64,000 nucleotides of DNA from Tenacibaculum maritimum NCIMB 2154 (GCF_900119795.1 NZ_LT634361.1:2170001-2234000), one strand, 5' to 3'; positions 19,241 through 29,871 are shown, counted from the first letter of the stretch. Made by a program: numbers and translations. The notes: generated by a model from the letters alone, not told the origin.

Positions 19241-19912
19241 ATGAAACAATTTATACTACATATTTTGCTACTAACATCACTGTCCGTAGCAACCCAAAAT
19301 TTACCTAACGGTTTCGTGTATTTAAAAGACATAGCTCCTTCTATAAAATCTGATGTACGCTACTGCTCTCACAACAATTTTATAGGTACTCCTATTGACG
19401 GTTATGAAAACAATATTGTAATCACTACCCTTCCAACAGCAAAAGCTTTACAAAAAGTTCAAAAAAAGCTCCTTTCAAAAGGGCTAAGTCTAAAAATTTT
19501 TGATGCTTATCGTCCTCAAAGAGCTGTCAACCATTTCGTTGCATGGGCCAAAGTCTTAAAAGATACTGTAATGAAGCAACAATACTATCCTAAAATTCAT
19601 AAAAAGCACCTTTTCAAACTGGGGTATATAGCTTCTAAATCAGGGCATACTCGTGGAAGTACAGTGGACTTAACTATTGTAAATTTAAAAACAGGAAAAG
19701 AACTAGATATGGGAAGTCCTTATGATTTTTTTGGACCTATTTCACATGTACTCTCCAAGCAACTTACCCCGAAGCAACATGCCAATCGCTTCTTACTAAG
19801 AAAACGAATGCTCGAAGAAAACTTTAAACCTTATAAAAACGAATGGTGGCACTTTACACTACGAAACGAACCTTTTCCTAAAACTTATTTTAATTTTCCA
19901 GTAAAGCTTTAA
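19241..19912 (+). CDS. D-alanyl-D-alanine dipeptidase (M15 family, VanX/DdpX-like)
   Basis: This secreted Zn2+ peptidase (signal peptide MKQFILHILLLTSLSVA) cleaves D-Ala-D-Ala or related wall dipeptides. It carries the VanX-type motifs: the N-terminal DVRYCSHNNFIG, the Arg-containing IFDAYRPQ, the Zn ligands in SGHTRGSTVDLT (SxHxxGxxxD) and the EWWHF catalytic Glu/His motif near the C-terminus. Length (223 aa) is normal. Probably peptidoglycan turnover in the periplasm rather than vancomycin resistance, as no vanHA-like genes are near. Confidence 0.9.
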   Translation: MKQFILHILLLTSLSVATQNLPNGFVYLKDIAPSIKSDVRYCSHNNFIGTPIDGYENNIVITTLPTAKALQKVQKKLLSKGLSLKIFDAYRPQRAVNHFVAWAKVLKDTVMKQQYYPKIHKKHLFKLGYIASKSGHTRGSTVDLTIVNLKTGKELDMGSPYDFFGPISHVLSKQLTPKQHANRFLLRKRMLEENFKPYKNEWWHFTLRNEPFPKTYFNFPVKL

Positions 19913-19964
19913 GAAATCTTATAAAAATAAAAATGGTATCATATTTGCTTAAGAAATAAATCAT

Positions 19965-20630
19965 ATGAAACACCTATCACAATTACTTTTATTAATAATG
20001 AGCTTCACAAAGCTTCATTGTTTTGCCCAGCTAGACAATTCCTTTGGAGGAAACAAAAATAAGGGGAGTTCCTTAGAAACTATCTCCGCTCCTGTTACCA
20101 CAATTAAAAAGCCCACATCACTAGATTTTAATAACAGCAATGGGTTTAAAACCGCTCATAAAAAACAGCAACAAAAAGAAAGGAATATTGCCCTAGAAAA
20201 AGCCATAGAAACTAAAGGAATTTTCACCCCAAAAATGCTAGCAAAACAACGCTACCTAAAAAACATGGAGGGCTTTAGATCCGAAATACCTATGATTGAT
20301 AAAGACTTAGGATCTTTTAACACTAAATCCAAAAACATTCATATCAGTGGAGCTGATTTCGGTCAAATAGATGGAGATGTTATTTCTATTTATAGAAATG
20401 GTGTCAAATTATTTTCTAATTATACCCTAGGAAGAAATACAAAAATTTTCACGATCCCTCTTGAAATAGGCTTTAATAAAATAGAAATTTTAGCCATTGA
20501 TGAAGGAAAACTCAGACCCAATACTGGAGCATTTACTATTTATGATGATTATAAAAATGTATTTTTATCTGACCTATGGTCTCTTGCTAAAGGGGCAAAA
20601 GTCATAGCCCATGTCATAAGAGAAAAATAA
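19965..20630 (+). CDS. Secreted protein of unknown function
   Basis: A signal peptide (cleavage near HCFAQ) is followed by a polar, Lys/Gln-rich middle and a C-terminal beta-sandwich-like region (ISGADFGQIDGDVISIYRNG ... IGFNKIEILAIDEG). The latter resembles small carbohydrate-binding or Ig-like domains found in flavobacterial secreted proteins. I do not recognise the family. It lies 52 bp after the dipeptidase gene and is followed by a strong terminator. Confidence 0.7.
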   Translation: MKHLSQLLLLIMSFTKLHCFAQLDNSFGGNKNKGSSLETISAPVTTIKKPTSLDFNNSNGFKTAHKKQQQKERNIALEKAIETKGIFTPKMLAKQRYLKNMEGFRSEIPMIDKDLGSFNTKSKNIHISGADFGQIDGDVISIYRNGVKLFSNYTLGRNTKIFTIPLEIGFNKIEILAIDEGKLRPNTGAFTIYDDYKNVFLSDLWSLAKGAKVIAHVIREK

Positions 20631-20656
20631 GCTTAAAAGTACCTAACTACTGCTAT

Positions 20657-20701
20657 GAAATAGTAAAAATGGTTACAAATCAAACCATTTTTACTATTTC
20701 C
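20657..20701 (+). terminator. Long hairpin terminator
   Basis: GAAATAGTAAAAATGGTT pairs perfectly with AACCATTTTTACTATTTC across a 9-nt loop, lying between the secreted-protein gene and pdhA. Confidence 0.75.
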
Positions 20702-20799
20702 TGTTAAACTCTTTTTTTAAGTTATAGAAAACTACTACTTTTGTAGTTAGACTTTATTTTTTTTAAGTCAAACAAACATTAAATAAACAACTATTCATA

Positions 20800-21789
20800 A
20801 TGAAAAAAATCACTAAAGAAACCTACGTCAATTGGTATAGAGATATGCTATTTTGGAGAAAGTTTGAGGATAAATTAGCAGCAGTTTATATTCAACAAAA
20901 AGTAAGAGGTTTTTTACACTTATACAATGGTCAAGAAGCCGTATTAGCAGGTGCCTTACATGCTATGGACTTATCTAAAGATAAAATGATTACTGCTTAT
21001 CGTAACCACGTTCAACCAATAGGTATGGGAGAAGATCCTAAAAAAGTAATGGCTGAATTATACGGAAAAGCAACAGGAACCTCTAAAGGTATGGGAGGAT
21101 CAATGCATATTTTTTCTAAAGAATTTGGTTTTTACGGAGGTCATGGAATAGTTGGAGGTCAAATACCTTTAGGAGCAGGTATTGCTTTTGCTGACAAATA
21201 CAAAGGAAGTGATGCTGTTACTTTAACCTACTTTGGTGATGGAGCTGCTAGACAAGGTTCCTTGCATGAAACATTTAATATGGCTATGAACTGGAAGTTA
21301 CCCGTTGTTTTTATTGTTGAAAACAATGGATATGCCATGGGAACATCTGTAGAGAGAACTGCAAACCATACTGATATTTGGAAACTCGGTTTAGGTTATG
21401 AAATGCCTTGTGGTCCTGTTGACGGAATGAACCCTATTAAAGTTGCAGAAGCTGTAGATGAAGCAATTCAAAGAGCTCGCCGTGGAGATGGCCCTACTTT
21501 TTTAGAAATGAAAACATATCGATATAGAGGTCACTCTATGTCTGACGCGCAACATTATCGTACGAAAGATGAAGTTGAAGAATATAAAAAAATAGACCCT
21601 ATAACCCAAGTTTTAGATATCATTAGAGAGCATGAGTATGCTTCTGAAGATGAAATCAAAGCAATTAATCAGGAAGTAAAAGATAAAGTGGCAGAATGTG
21701 AGAAATTCGCAGAAGATTCTCCATTCCCCGAACTGAATCAGCTACATGATATGGTATATGAACAAGAAGATTACCCTTTTATCAAATAA
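20800..21789 (+). CDS. pdhA: Pyruvate dehydrogenase E1 component, alpha subunit
   Basis: E1-alpha binds thiamine pyrophosphate and decarboxylates pyruvate in the cytoplasmic PDH complex. The TPP motif runs from YFGDGAARQG to FIVENN (about 146-176), and the conserved GHGIVGGQIPLG and RYRGHSMSD phosphorylation-loop-type segment are present. The 329-aa length is typical. The gene is followed after 3 bp by the E2 gene, with no E1-beta between; pdhB must lie elsewhere, as is usual in Flavobacteriia. A TAnnTTTG box (TACTTTTG, 20736-20743) lies 57 bp upstream. Confidence 0.95.
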   Translation: MKKITKETYVNWYRDMLFWRKFEDKLAAVYIQQKVRGFLHLYNGQEAVLAGALHAMDLSKDKMITAYRNHVQPIGMGEDPKKVMAELYGKATGTSKGMGGSMHIFSKEFGFYGGHGIVGGQIPLGAGIAFADKYKGSDAVTLTYFGDGAARQGSLHETFNMAMNWKLPVVFIVENNGYAMGTSVERTANHTDIWKLGLGYEMPCGPVDGMNPIKVAEAVDEAIQRARRGDGPTFLEMKTYRYRGHSMSDAQHYRTKDEVEEYKKIDPITQVLDIIREHEYASEDEIKAINQEVKDKVAECEKFAEDSPFPELNQLHDMVYEQEDYPFIK

Positions 21790-21792
21790 ATT

Positions 21793-23433
21793 ATGGCAAT
21801 AGTAATAAATATGCCGCGTTTAAGTGACACCATGGAAGAAGGTGTTGTGGCACAATGGATCAAAAATATAGGTGATACTGTGGAAGAAGGTGATATTTTA
21901 GCTGAAATTGAAACGGATAAAGCTACTATGGAATTTGAGTCTTTCAATGAAGGTACCCTTCTACATATTGGAGTTCAAGAAGGTGAAAGTGCTCCCGTTG
22001 ATAGCTTATTGGCTATTATCGGAGAAAAAGGAGAAGATATTTCTGCTTTACTAAGCGGCGCTACCACTACTTCTTCTTCTGAAGAAAAAAAAGAAGAATC
22101 TCTTGAAAAAAGCACATCAGAAACTACTACAACTTCCATTCCTGAAGGCACTGTAATTGTTACAATGCCACGTTTAAGTGATACTATGGAAGAAGGGACT
22201 GTTGCTTCTTGGTTAAAACAAGTAGGTGATTCAGTTGAAGAAGGTGATATTTTAGCCGAAATTGAAACAGATAAGGCTACTATGGAATTCGAATCCTTTA
22301 ACGAAGGTACTATATTGTATATTGGTGTTCAAGAAGGTGAGAGCGCTCCTGTTGATAGCCTATTGGCTATCATTGGTAAAGCAGGCACAGATATTTCAAA
22401 CCTTACAAAAGGAGGCAATACAAATCTAACCGTCACTAGTACTCCTAGAGAAACAACAAAAGAAGCCCCTACAACTGAAACAAAAACTACTGATAATAAG
22501 ACAAATGAAGTTGCTATTAGTAGTACTTCTACTCAACGAATTTTTGCATCTCCTCTTGCTAAAAAAATAGCAAAAGATAAAGGTATTTCTTTACTAGACA
22601 TCAAAGGATCAGGAGAAAACGGACGCATCATAAAAAAAGATGTTGAAAACTATACTCCTAGCATTCAAACAGCAGAAATTGTTTCTCCAAAAGCAACTAC
22701 CAATACAATCAACCCTTCGCCTATTACAGATAATACAATAACTTTTGGTGAAGAGCATACTGAAGAAATTAAAAATTCTCAGATGCGAAAAGCAATCGCA
22801 AAAGCCTTATCTGGCTCAAAGTTTTCGGCACCTCACTTCTACTTGAATATAGAAGTTGACATGGAAAATGCAATTGCTTCTCGTAAAACAATCAATAACG
22901 TTCCTAATGTAAAGGTTTCCTTTAATGACATGGTTGTAAAAGCTTCTGCCATGGCTTTAAAAAAACACCCACAAGTAAACACTAGCTGGACAGATAATAC
23001 CACGAAGCACCACAGCCATATCCACGTAGGCGTAGCAGTAGCGGTAGATGAAGGGCTAGTAGTTCCTGTTGTAAAACATACTGATGCATTGAGCTTAACT
23101 CAAATAGGAGCTTCTGTAAAAGATCTTGCTGGAAAAGCTAGAAATAAAAAAATTACCCCTGCTGAGATGCAAGGTAGTACATTTACCGTTTCTAACTTAG
23201 GAATGTTTGGCATCGAAAGCTTTACTTCTATCATTAACCAACCGAATTCAGCTATTTTATCTGTTGGAGCAATCATTGAAAAACCTGTAGTCAAGAATGG
23301 AGAAATTGTAGTTGGAAATACTATGAAATTGACCTTAGCTTGTGACCACAGAACCGTTGACGGTGCTGTTGGAGCTCAGTTCTTACAAACCTTAAAAATG
23401 TATATAGAAAACCCTGTAACCATGTTAGCTTAA
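21793..23433 (+). CDS. pdhC: Pyruvate dehydrogenase complex E2 (dihydrolipoamide acetyltransferase), two lipoyl domains
   Basis: Two tandem lipoyl domains (about 1-80 and 120-200) each have the lipoylated Lys in ETDKATMEFES. A Thr/Ser-rich linker leads to a peripheral subunit-binding domain (FASPLAKKIAKDKG ... GRIIKKDVE, about 245-285). The C-terminal catalytic domain ends with the active-site HRTVDGAVG. The two lipoyl repeats are nearly identical at DNA level. The E3 subunit (lpdA) lies 21 kb away in this window. Confidence 0.95.
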   Translation: MAIVINMPRLSDTMEEGVVAQWIKNIGDTVEEGDILAEIETDKATMEFESFNEGTLLHIGVQEGESAPVDSLLAIIGEKGEDISALLSGATTTSSSEEKKEESLEKSTSETTTTSIPEGTVIVTMPRLSDTMEEGTVASWLKQVGDSVEEGDILAEIETDKATMEFESFNEGTILYIGVQEGESAPVDSLLAIIGKAGTDISNLTKGGNTNLTVTSTPRETTKEAPTTETKTTDNKTNEVAISSTSTQRIFASPLAKKIAKDKGISLLDIKGSGENGRIIKKDVENYTPSIQTAEIVSPKATTNTINPSPITDNTITFGEEHTEEIKNSQMRKAIAKALSGSKFSAPHFYLNIEVDMENAIASRKTINNVPNVKVSFNDMVVKASAMALKKHPQVNTSWTDNTTKHHSHIHVGVAVAVDEGLVVPVVKHTDALSLTQIGASVKDLAGKARNKKITPAEMQGSTFTVSNLGMFGIESFTSIINQPNSAILSVGAIIEKPVVKNGEIVVGNTMKLTLACDHRTVDGAVGAQFLQTLKMYIENPVTMLA

Positions 23434-23456
23434 CCTGATTACCAGTGTTTTACAAT

Positions 23457-23489
23457 AAAAAAAGCTCGGATATCCGAGCTTTTTTTATT
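23457..23489 (+). terminator. Intrinsic terminator after pdhC
   Basis: AAAAAGCTCGGATATCCGAGCTTTTTTT: self-complementary GC-rich stem flanked by A- and T-runs, 24 bp after the stop. Confidence 0.92.
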
Positions 23490-23530
23490 ATTTTTTCATA
23501 GTTTTGTTTTGTTAATGAAAAAGAAAAACT

Positions 23531-26500
23531 ATGGAAAAGAAATTATTATTCTTGATTCTTGCGTGTATTTATACCTTAAGAAATTACTCTCAACAAATTT
23601 GGAAGCAAACTAACAACTACTATAATGGTAAACAGAATCCTACCAAATATTACAACTCTTTACAACTCAACAAAGACTATTTCTTAACAATTGTCAAAAA
23701 TGCTCCTAGCAGCACTCAACGAGAATCTTTTTCTAAAATAACACTTCCTATCAACGAAAAAGAGTTTGAAATTTTTGAAATTTTCAAAACTTCTTATCTA
23801 GCTCCTGAATTAGAAGCGAAATACCCCTCTATAAAATCTTTTATCGGTAGAAGTCTAACTTCAAACAAAATTGCTAGAATTAGTTATTCTAAATATAGTG
23901 GATTTCATGCAGCTATAAGTACTAGTAAAGGAACATACCTCATAAAACCTCATCATATAAAAAGTAACAGCTATTTATGCTACGATAAGAACAGTGGTCC
24001 ATCATTTTCTAACTTTGAATGCAATACTATAGCAACTGTCAGAAATATGAATAGAGGCAAACAAAAATACGTAGCAAATGATCAATATTTAAGAAAATAT
24101 AGACTTGCCATAGCAACAACAGCTGCATATTCTAATTTTTTCTTAACAGGAAATGAAAAAAGCAACGCCGAAAAAAAAGCTATTGTTCTTTCTCATATCA
24201 ATAACTCTATCACAAGAATAAATGGCATATTCGAAAGAGATTTCGGTATAACAATGGAACTAATACCTAACAATGATACTTTAATTTTTTTAACCCCTGA
24301 AACTGACCCCTTCAATAGTAATGATTATAATAATAGCTTACAAACTACCTTAGATAATTCTATTGGAAATACCAACTATGATATAGGCCATCTCTTTGCT
24401 TATGAAATAAGCATACACGGAAACGCTGGTTGTATTGCTTGTGTTTGTACCGATCAAAAAAAAGGAAGTGCTTTTACTGCTCACAATGCTCCCGATTCAG
24501 ATCATTTCAATTTAATTGCTAGCCATGAATTCGGACATCAATTTGGAGGGTACCACGTGCAAAGTAGCGCGAATTGCAGAAGCTCCATAGGTTTACAGGA
24601 AGTTGAACCTGGCAGTGGTAGTTCTATTATGAGCTATGCTGGTATCTGCTCTCCTATAGTACAAGAATCACCCGATGACTATTTTAACTATGTTGATATT
24701 AGAGATATTATTCAATGGACTCGAAATGAAAGCTCTTGCGCTGAATTAATCCCTACAAACAACACTCCTCCTAATGCCAACGCTGGAGACAACTATATCA
24801 TTCCTAAATCAACTCCTTTTATTTTAACTGGATCAGGAACTGATATAGATCATTCCTCTATTTTATCATATTGCTGGGAACAAAACGACCCCGAAGATCC
24901 TAAATCTGTAGAAAGTCCCCAGCCAAGTTGGACAAAAGGTCCTTTATTTAGAAGCAGACCTCCTATATACAAACCAACTCGATATATTCCTCAATTATCC
25001 GACGTAATTAATGGAAATTTTACCCCTAAATGGGAAGTACTTCCTGCTGTTCAAAGAACAATGGATTTTGCATTAACCGTTAGAGATAACGCAATTATTG
25101 GAGCTAAAACAGCATCTGATGAAATGACGATCACTGTTACTGACAATACTGGCCCTTTTATCGTTACCTCTCAGAATACTACAGAAACATGGCATGTTGG
25201 AGAAATAAAAACAATTAATTGGAATGTAGCAAATACTAACAATCCTCCAATTAACACTTCTCATATAAACATATTATTATCTACAGACGGAGGATATACA
25301 TATCCATATACAATAGCATCTGATTTAGAAAACAACGGAAGCGCTATAATAACAGTTCCCGAAATAGAAAAATCGACCAAAAGAGGTAGAATTATGATAC
25401 AACCTAAAAATAATATTTTCTATGCAATAAATGCAATGGATATACATCTCAATACCTCTGAATTTACGATGAGTTTTCCTGAAAGCCATAAAGAAATATG
25501 CAAACCGAACGAGATTATTTATAATTTTACTTATAAAACTTATGTAGGCTTTAATGAAATTACCACCTTTACTACTGAAAACCTACCTCAAGGGTTCAAT
25601 GCTACATTTAATCCTTCTGCTGCTTCAAAAAACAACACACCTATTACACTTACAATATCCAGTACGAATAGCACCCCCACAGGAAGAACAGATTTTAGTG
25701 TCATTGGTCTCTCTAACACGGTTAGAAAAAAATCTTTCCTTTCCTTTCATACCTATAACAATTTCTTAACCTCTCCTACCTCTCTTAAACCAGCCAATAA
25801 TGCCCAAGAAGTAGATACTGACACTGCCCTAGAATGGAATTTTGACATCAATGCTAAAAACTATACTATACAACTCTCTAAAAATCTCGATTTTTCTAAT
25901 ATTATTGAACAAGCGAATACTACTGAAAACATTTATCATCCTAATCGACTTGCTCTAAATACTACTTACTTCTGGAGAGTAAAAAATGAAAATATATGCA
26001 GTGAAGGAACGTACTCTAAAGTTTTTTCTTTTACAACCAAGTGCTTCCCTCCTGAAAATATCCTTATTACGAATATTACTAAAAATTCAGCAAAAATAAC
26101 TTGGACGGATAGCTATTCATTAAACTGGGAGGTTCAGATTGTACCTGAAGGAACCTCATTTACTAATACTGGTATCAATACATATACTCCTTCATATACC
26201 CCTTTATACTTAATACCTAGAACTAATTATGATGTTTACATACGATCTTTATGCAGTAATACCAACCGTAGTTCATGGGTTGGTCCTTTTTTATTTACCA
26301 CACTACCTGATTATTGTAACGGAGGGCTCTTTTATGACACAGGTGGCTTTCATAGAAATTACTTAAATAATGAAAATACGATTACTACAATACTCCCTTC
26401 AAAAGCTACAGACATTGTTGAGGTCTCTTTTAGTAAATTTCATATAGAAGACGGCTACGATTATTTGCTCGTATATAACGGTAATAGTACTAATAGTCCT

Positions 26501-28315
26501 CTTATAGGTAATTACACAGGAAGTACCTCACCTGGAACACTTCGTTCCAAACAAGGGCAAGGTCTAACATTTTCTTTTATTTCCGACGATTCTATAACAA
26601 ATACTGGCTGGGTTGCTACTGTTGACTGTATCACAATCACCTGTCCTCCTCCTCATAATTTATCTAGTCATAACACCACTTCTAATAGTTCAAATATTAG
26701 CTGGACCAGTAATGGAACTGAAACCGAATGGTTACTAGAGTACGGAGTTAAAGGGTTTACGATTGGGAAAGGCATAAATAAGATTTCAAAAAGTACCACC
26801 TATACATTAACAAACCTTATTCCACAAACGGAATATGATGTTTATCTCAAAGCTATTTGTGGAAACCTTCCTAATGATGATGACAGCAATATCATAGGTC
26901 CTATTAGTTTTAAAACCTCCTGTGGCATCTTCAATGCGCCATATTTGTACAATGTTGAAGATCAAAATCTAAATACTCCCATTCATGATTGTTGGTCTAC
27001 TACTCCTAGCCTACAGGAAGCTCATTACTTTTGGGAGGTGCAACGTGCTACTTATAGCGAATCTAAAACAGGACCTTACAAAGCTCACGAAGGAGATCAA
27101 TATTTCAGAACGACCTCATATACCAATGCTTCTTCTGGAGATGTTGCTGTTTTAGAAACTCCTTTTGTAAATATTTCTTCTCTAGAAAACCCTGTATTAC
27201 ATTTCTTCTCATTTCTATACGGAAGTCATATAGGAAGTCTCCATATAGATATATTCAGTAACGATACTTGGATAAATGACATTTTAACTTTAAGCGGAGC
27301 GCAACAAAACAGCTCTAAAGACCTTTGGCACGAACATCTAATCAATTTAAAAGATTTTTCTGATATTGTAAAGATTAGGTTCAGAGCAATTGCTAACGGC
27401 AATACTTTTAATGAAATTAACATTGATAAAATTAGCTTTACCGAAAAGCCTTCTTGCCCATCTCCTACCAATATTCAAATTTCAAATACAACAATAAATT
27501 CTTCTAATATTTCTTGGAGCTCTAATGGGGAAGAATCTGAATGGGTTTTAGAATATGGAGAAGAAAACTTTCATATAGGTAATGGCACTATCCTTACTAT
27601 CAACTCAACTCCTTTTACGCTAAACAACTTAAAATCAAACACCTCCTATGACTTTTATTTAAAAGCAAATTGCAGCAACAAAGAAAGTAATAACATTGGT
27701 CCTTTCAAAATAAAAACAAGGGCTAATTGCACTGGTGATAACTTCTATGATTCTGGTGGTTTTGACACCATGTATTCTAACAATGAAAATTATACTACTA
27801 CTATATTTCCTCCTAATGAAACCCATAAAATTACTGTAAATTTTCATTCTTTCGAGCTAGAAAGTTGTTGTGATGAGCTGCTCATTTTTGATGGTCCTAA
27901 CACTGATGCTCAACTAATTGGTATCTATACAGGAAACAACTCTCCTAACAAAATAACATCTACCCATTACTCAGGTGCTTTAACTTTTAAATTTACCTCT
28001 GATAGCTCTATAACCTATCCTGGATGGGAAGCCTCAGTTTCTTGTGAAGGGACTCTTGGCTATCCTTCAATTTTTGAAAATGAAAACTTTCACTTTTTTC
28101 CCAATCCTGTACATGAAATACTAACAATTTCTTCAAATGACTACATCAAGCTGATAGAAGTTTATAATATCATCGGGAAAAAACTATTAAACCTTACTCC
28201 TCACAAAGATTCTTTGTTTTATAAAATTGATTTCACCTCCTTCTCCAGTGGTGTATATATCGTTAAAATTTATAGGAATAACAATGTATCTTCACTACGA
28301 ATACTGAAGAATTAG
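23531..28315 (+). CDS. Secreted reprolysin-like (M12B) zinc metalloprotease with Fn3, CUB, MAM-like and T9SS domains
   Basis: The 1594-aa exoprotease has a signal peptide, a propeptide-like N-terminus and a metzincin domain with HEFGHQFGGYH at 332-342 (HExxHxxGxxH) and a following SIMSYAG Met-turn. Beyond it come Fn3-like modules (for example about 835-925), CUB domain 1 (about 928-1036), a second Fn3, a MAM/concanavalin-like module (about 1135-1310), a further Fn3, CUB domain 2 (about 1399-1505) and a type A T9SS sorting domain (FFPNPVHEI ... GVYIVKIY). It is predicted to be exported by T9SS and could degrade host or environmental protein. The gene is a single unit bounded by terminators. 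Confidence 0.9.
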   Translation: MEKKLLFLILACIYTLRNYSQQIWKQTNNYYNGKQNPTKYYNSLQLNKDYFLTIVKNAPSSTQRESFSKITLPINEKEFEIFEIFKTSYLAPELEAKYPSIKSFIGRSLTSNKIARISYSKYSGFHAAISTSKGTYLIKPHHIKSNSYLCYDKNSGPSFSNFECNTIATVRNMNRGKQKYVANDQYLRKYRLAIATTAAYSNFFLTGNEKSNAEKKAIVLSHINNSITRINGIFERDFGITMELIPNNDTLIFLTPETDPFNSNDYNNSLQTTLDNSIGNTNYDIGHLFAYEISIHGNAGCIACVCTDQKKGSAFTAHNAPDSDHFNLIASHEFGHQFGGYHVQSSANCRSSIGLQEVEPGSGSSIMSYAGICSPIVQESPDDYFNYVDIRDIIQWTRNESSCAELIPTNNTPPNANAGDNYIIPKSTPFILTGSGTDIDHSSILSYCWEQNDPEDPKSVESPQPSWTKGPLFRSRPPIYKPTRYIPQLSDVINGNFTPKWEVLPAVQRTMDFALTVRDNAIIGAKTASDEMTITVTDNTGPFIVTSQNTTETWHVGEIKTINWNVANTNNPPINTSHINILLSTDGGYTYPYTIASDLENNGSAIITVPEIEKSTKRGRIMIQPKNNIFYAINAMDIHLNTSEFTMSFPESHKEICKPNEIIYNFTYKTYVGFNEITTFTTENLPQGFNATFNPSAASKNNTPITLTISSTNSTPTGRTDFSVIGLSNTVRKKSFLSFHTYNNFLTSPTSLKPANNAQEVDTDTALEWNFDINAKNYTIQLSKNLDFSNIIEQANTTENIYHPNRLALNTTYFWRVKNENICSEGTYSKVFSFTTKCFPPENILITNITKNSAKITWTDSYSLNWEVQIVPEGTSFTNTGINTYTPSYTPLYLIPRTNYDVYIRSLCSNTNRSSWVGPFLFTTLPDYCNGGLFYDTGGFHRNYLNNENTITTILPSKATDIVEVSFSKFHIEDGYDYLLVYNGNSTNSPLIGNYTGSTSPGTLRSKQGQGLTFSFISDDSITNTGWVATVDCITITCPPPHNLSSHNTTSNSSNISWTSNGTETEWLLEYGVKGFTIGKGINKISKSTTYTLTNLIPQTEYDVYLKAICGNLPNDDDSNIIGPISFKTSCGIFNAPYLYNVEDQNLNTPIHDCWSTTPSLQEAHYFWEVQRATYSESKTGPYKAHEGDQYFRTTSYTNASSGDVAVLETPFVNISSLENPVLHFFSFLYGSHIGSLHIDIFSNDTWINDILTLSGAQQNSSKDLWHEHLINLKDFSDIVKIRFRAIANGNTFNEINIDKISFTEKPSCPSPTNIQISNTTINSSNISWSSNGEESEWVLEYGEENFHIGNGTILTINSTPFTLNNLKSNTSYDFYLKANCSNKESNNIGPFKIKTRANCTGDNFYDSGGFDTMYSNNENYTTTIFPPNETHKITVNFHSFELESCCDELLIFDGPNTDAQLIGIYTGNNSPNKITSTHYSGALTFKFTSDSSITYPGWEASVSCEGTLGYPSIFENENFHFFPNPVHEILTISSNDYIKLIEVYNIIGKKLLNLTPHKDSLFYKIDFTSFSSGVYIVKIYRNNNVSSLRILKN

Positions 28316-28325
28316 CACTATCCAA

Positions 28326-28363
28326 TAAAAAATACCAGTAACCTATTCAGTACTGGTATTTTC
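28326..28363 (+). terminator. Intrinsic terminator after the metalloprotease gene
   Basis: AAAATACCAGTA and TACTGGTATTTT form a 12-bp stem around a short loop, directly after the stop codon. Confidence 0.85.
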
Positions 28364-28416
28364 ATCGTTTTAGTTAATACCTAAACATTGATTGTTCTTT
28401 TATATATAAAATTCTC

Positions 28417-29478
28417 TTATAATTTTCTCATTTTATTCAATAACCAAAAATCAGCTAACACCAAAGCAGCCATCGCTTCAACAATAGGCACTGCTCTTGG
28501 TACTACGCAAGGATCATGTCTTCCTTTTCCCTTTATTTCAGTAAGCCTTCCTTTTGAATTTATAGTCTGCTGATTCTGCATAATAGTAGCAACAGGCTTA
28601 AAAGCAACCCTAAAATAAATATCCATTCCGTTACTTATACCTCCTTGAATACCTCCTGATAAGTTTGAGGTAGTTTTCCCTCCTTCTTCAAAAGTATCAT
28701 TATGTTTGGAACCTTTCATCTTAGCACCGCAAAAACCGCTTCCAAACTCAAACCCTTTAACGGCATTTATAGATAACATAGCCTTTCCTAATTCTGCGTG
28801 TAACTTATGAAAAATTGGTTCTCCTAAACCAACCGGAACATTTTTAACAACACAAGTTATCGTTCCCCCAATAGTATCCCCTGCTTTTCGTATTTCTTGG
28901 ATTTTCTCAATCATATTTGTTGCAGACTCTTCATCTGGACAACGGACAATATTACTTTCTATTTTTCGAAAATCTAAATCTTGATATGGTTTATTTATAA
29001 AAATATCACCTACTGATGAAGTAAATGCATTAATTTCTATCTGCGCTATTAATTGCTTCGCTAATGCTCCCGCAACTACCCAATTAGCTGTTTCTCGAGC
29101 TGAAGTTCGCCCTCCCCCTCTGTAATCTCTTATCCCATACTTCTTATCATAAGTATAATCTGCATGTGAAGGCCTATACACATCTGTGTTATGATTATAA
29201 TCCTTTGATTTTTGATTGGTATTTTTTATCACAAATCCGATGGAAGTACCCGTCGTAATTCCTTCAAAAATACCCGACAAAAATTCTACTGTATCAGGCT
29301 CCTTTCTTTGCGTTACTATTTTAGATTGCCCTGGTTTACGTCTGTCTAATTCAAATTGAATTGCTTCAAAATCTACTTTAAGACCTGCTGGAATTCCATC
29401 TATAACTCCTCCTATTGCCACTCCATGAGATTCTCCAAAAGTTGTTACCTTTAATGTATTTCCAAAAGAATTAAACAT
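28417..29478 (-). CDS. aroC: Chorismate synthase
   Basis: AroC converts 5-enolpyruvylshikimate-3-phosphate to chorismate with reduced FMN, the last common step of aromatic amino acid synthesis. All family signatures are present: [14 protein letters not shown] near the N-terminus, the RRxPGQS region, [22 protein letters not shown], and [15 protein letters not shown] near the C-terminus. The 353-aa length is normal. It is a single-gene unit. Confidence 0.97.
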   Translation of the reverse strand: MFNSFGNTLKVTTFGESHGVAIGGVIDGIPAGLKVDFEAIQFELDRRKPGQSKIVTQRKEPDTVEFLSGIFEGITTGTSIGFVIKNTNQKSKDYNHNTDVYRPSHADYTYDKKYGIRDYRGGGRTSARETANWVVAGALAKQLIAQIEINAFTSSVGDIFINKPYQDLDFRKIESNIVRCPDEESATNMIEKIQEIRKAGDTIGGTITCVVKNVPVGLGEPIFHKLHAELGKAMLSINAVKGFEFGSGFCGAKMKGSKHNDTFEEGGKTTSNLSGGIQGGISNGMDIYFRVAFKPVATIMQNQQTINSKGRLTEIKGKGRHDPCVVPRAVPIVEAMAALVLADFWLLNKMRKL

Positions 29479-29689
29479 ACTATCAAATTTTATACTGAGT
29501 TAAGAATGCGAAATTAGCATATAATATTATAAGAACATAACTTTATTTTATAGATATGATTGTAAATTATCGCTACTTCTTAATACCCCTAATTTAAGAG
29601 ATCTCTTCTCTACTAAAAAAGCACACTCATAATTCACTAATAAACAACACACTATCAAAAAACCATAAAAAAAACAGTGTTTTTTTTTT

Positions 29690-29716
29690 GTATTCTATAA
29701 ATAGTACATATATTTG
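29690..29716 (+). promoter_or_regulatory. Promoter of the first tRNA-Ser unit
   Basis: TATATTTG at 29709-29716 (TAnnTTTG) with a TTTG ending at 29690, an 18-nt spacing typical of Bacteroidota housekeeping promoters, placed 36 bp before the tRNA. Confidence 0.7.
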
Positions 29717-29752
29717 CACCCGCAATCAGACAATGATCTGGTGAGACACTCA

Positions 29753-29837
29753 GGAGAAATGGCAGAGTGGTCGAATGCGGCGGTCTTGAAAACCGTTGAC
29801 TGTAACAGGTCCGGGGGTTCGAATCCCTCTTTCTCCG
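29753..29837 (+). tRNA. tRNA-Ser (TGA), copy 1
   Basis: An 85-nt class II tRNA: the acceptor GGAGAAA pairs with TTTCTCC, the anticodon loop is CTTGAAA (anticodon TGA), there is a long variable arm, and the T-loop is GGTTCGAATCC. CCA is not encoded. Its own terminator follows. Confidence 0.97.
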
Positions 29838-29838
29838 C

Positions 29839-29871
29839 AAAACCTTTACTATTCTTAGTAAAGGTTTTTTT
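29839..29871 (+). terminator. Terminator of tRNA-Ser copy 1
   Basis: AACCTTTACT ... AGTAAAGGTT stem and T7, immediately after the tRNA. Confidence 0.9.

Noticed and set aside
19241..19912. Vancomycin resistance (vanX)
   Set aside because: A lone secreted dipeptidase without vanH/vanA-like neighbours fits wall recycling.
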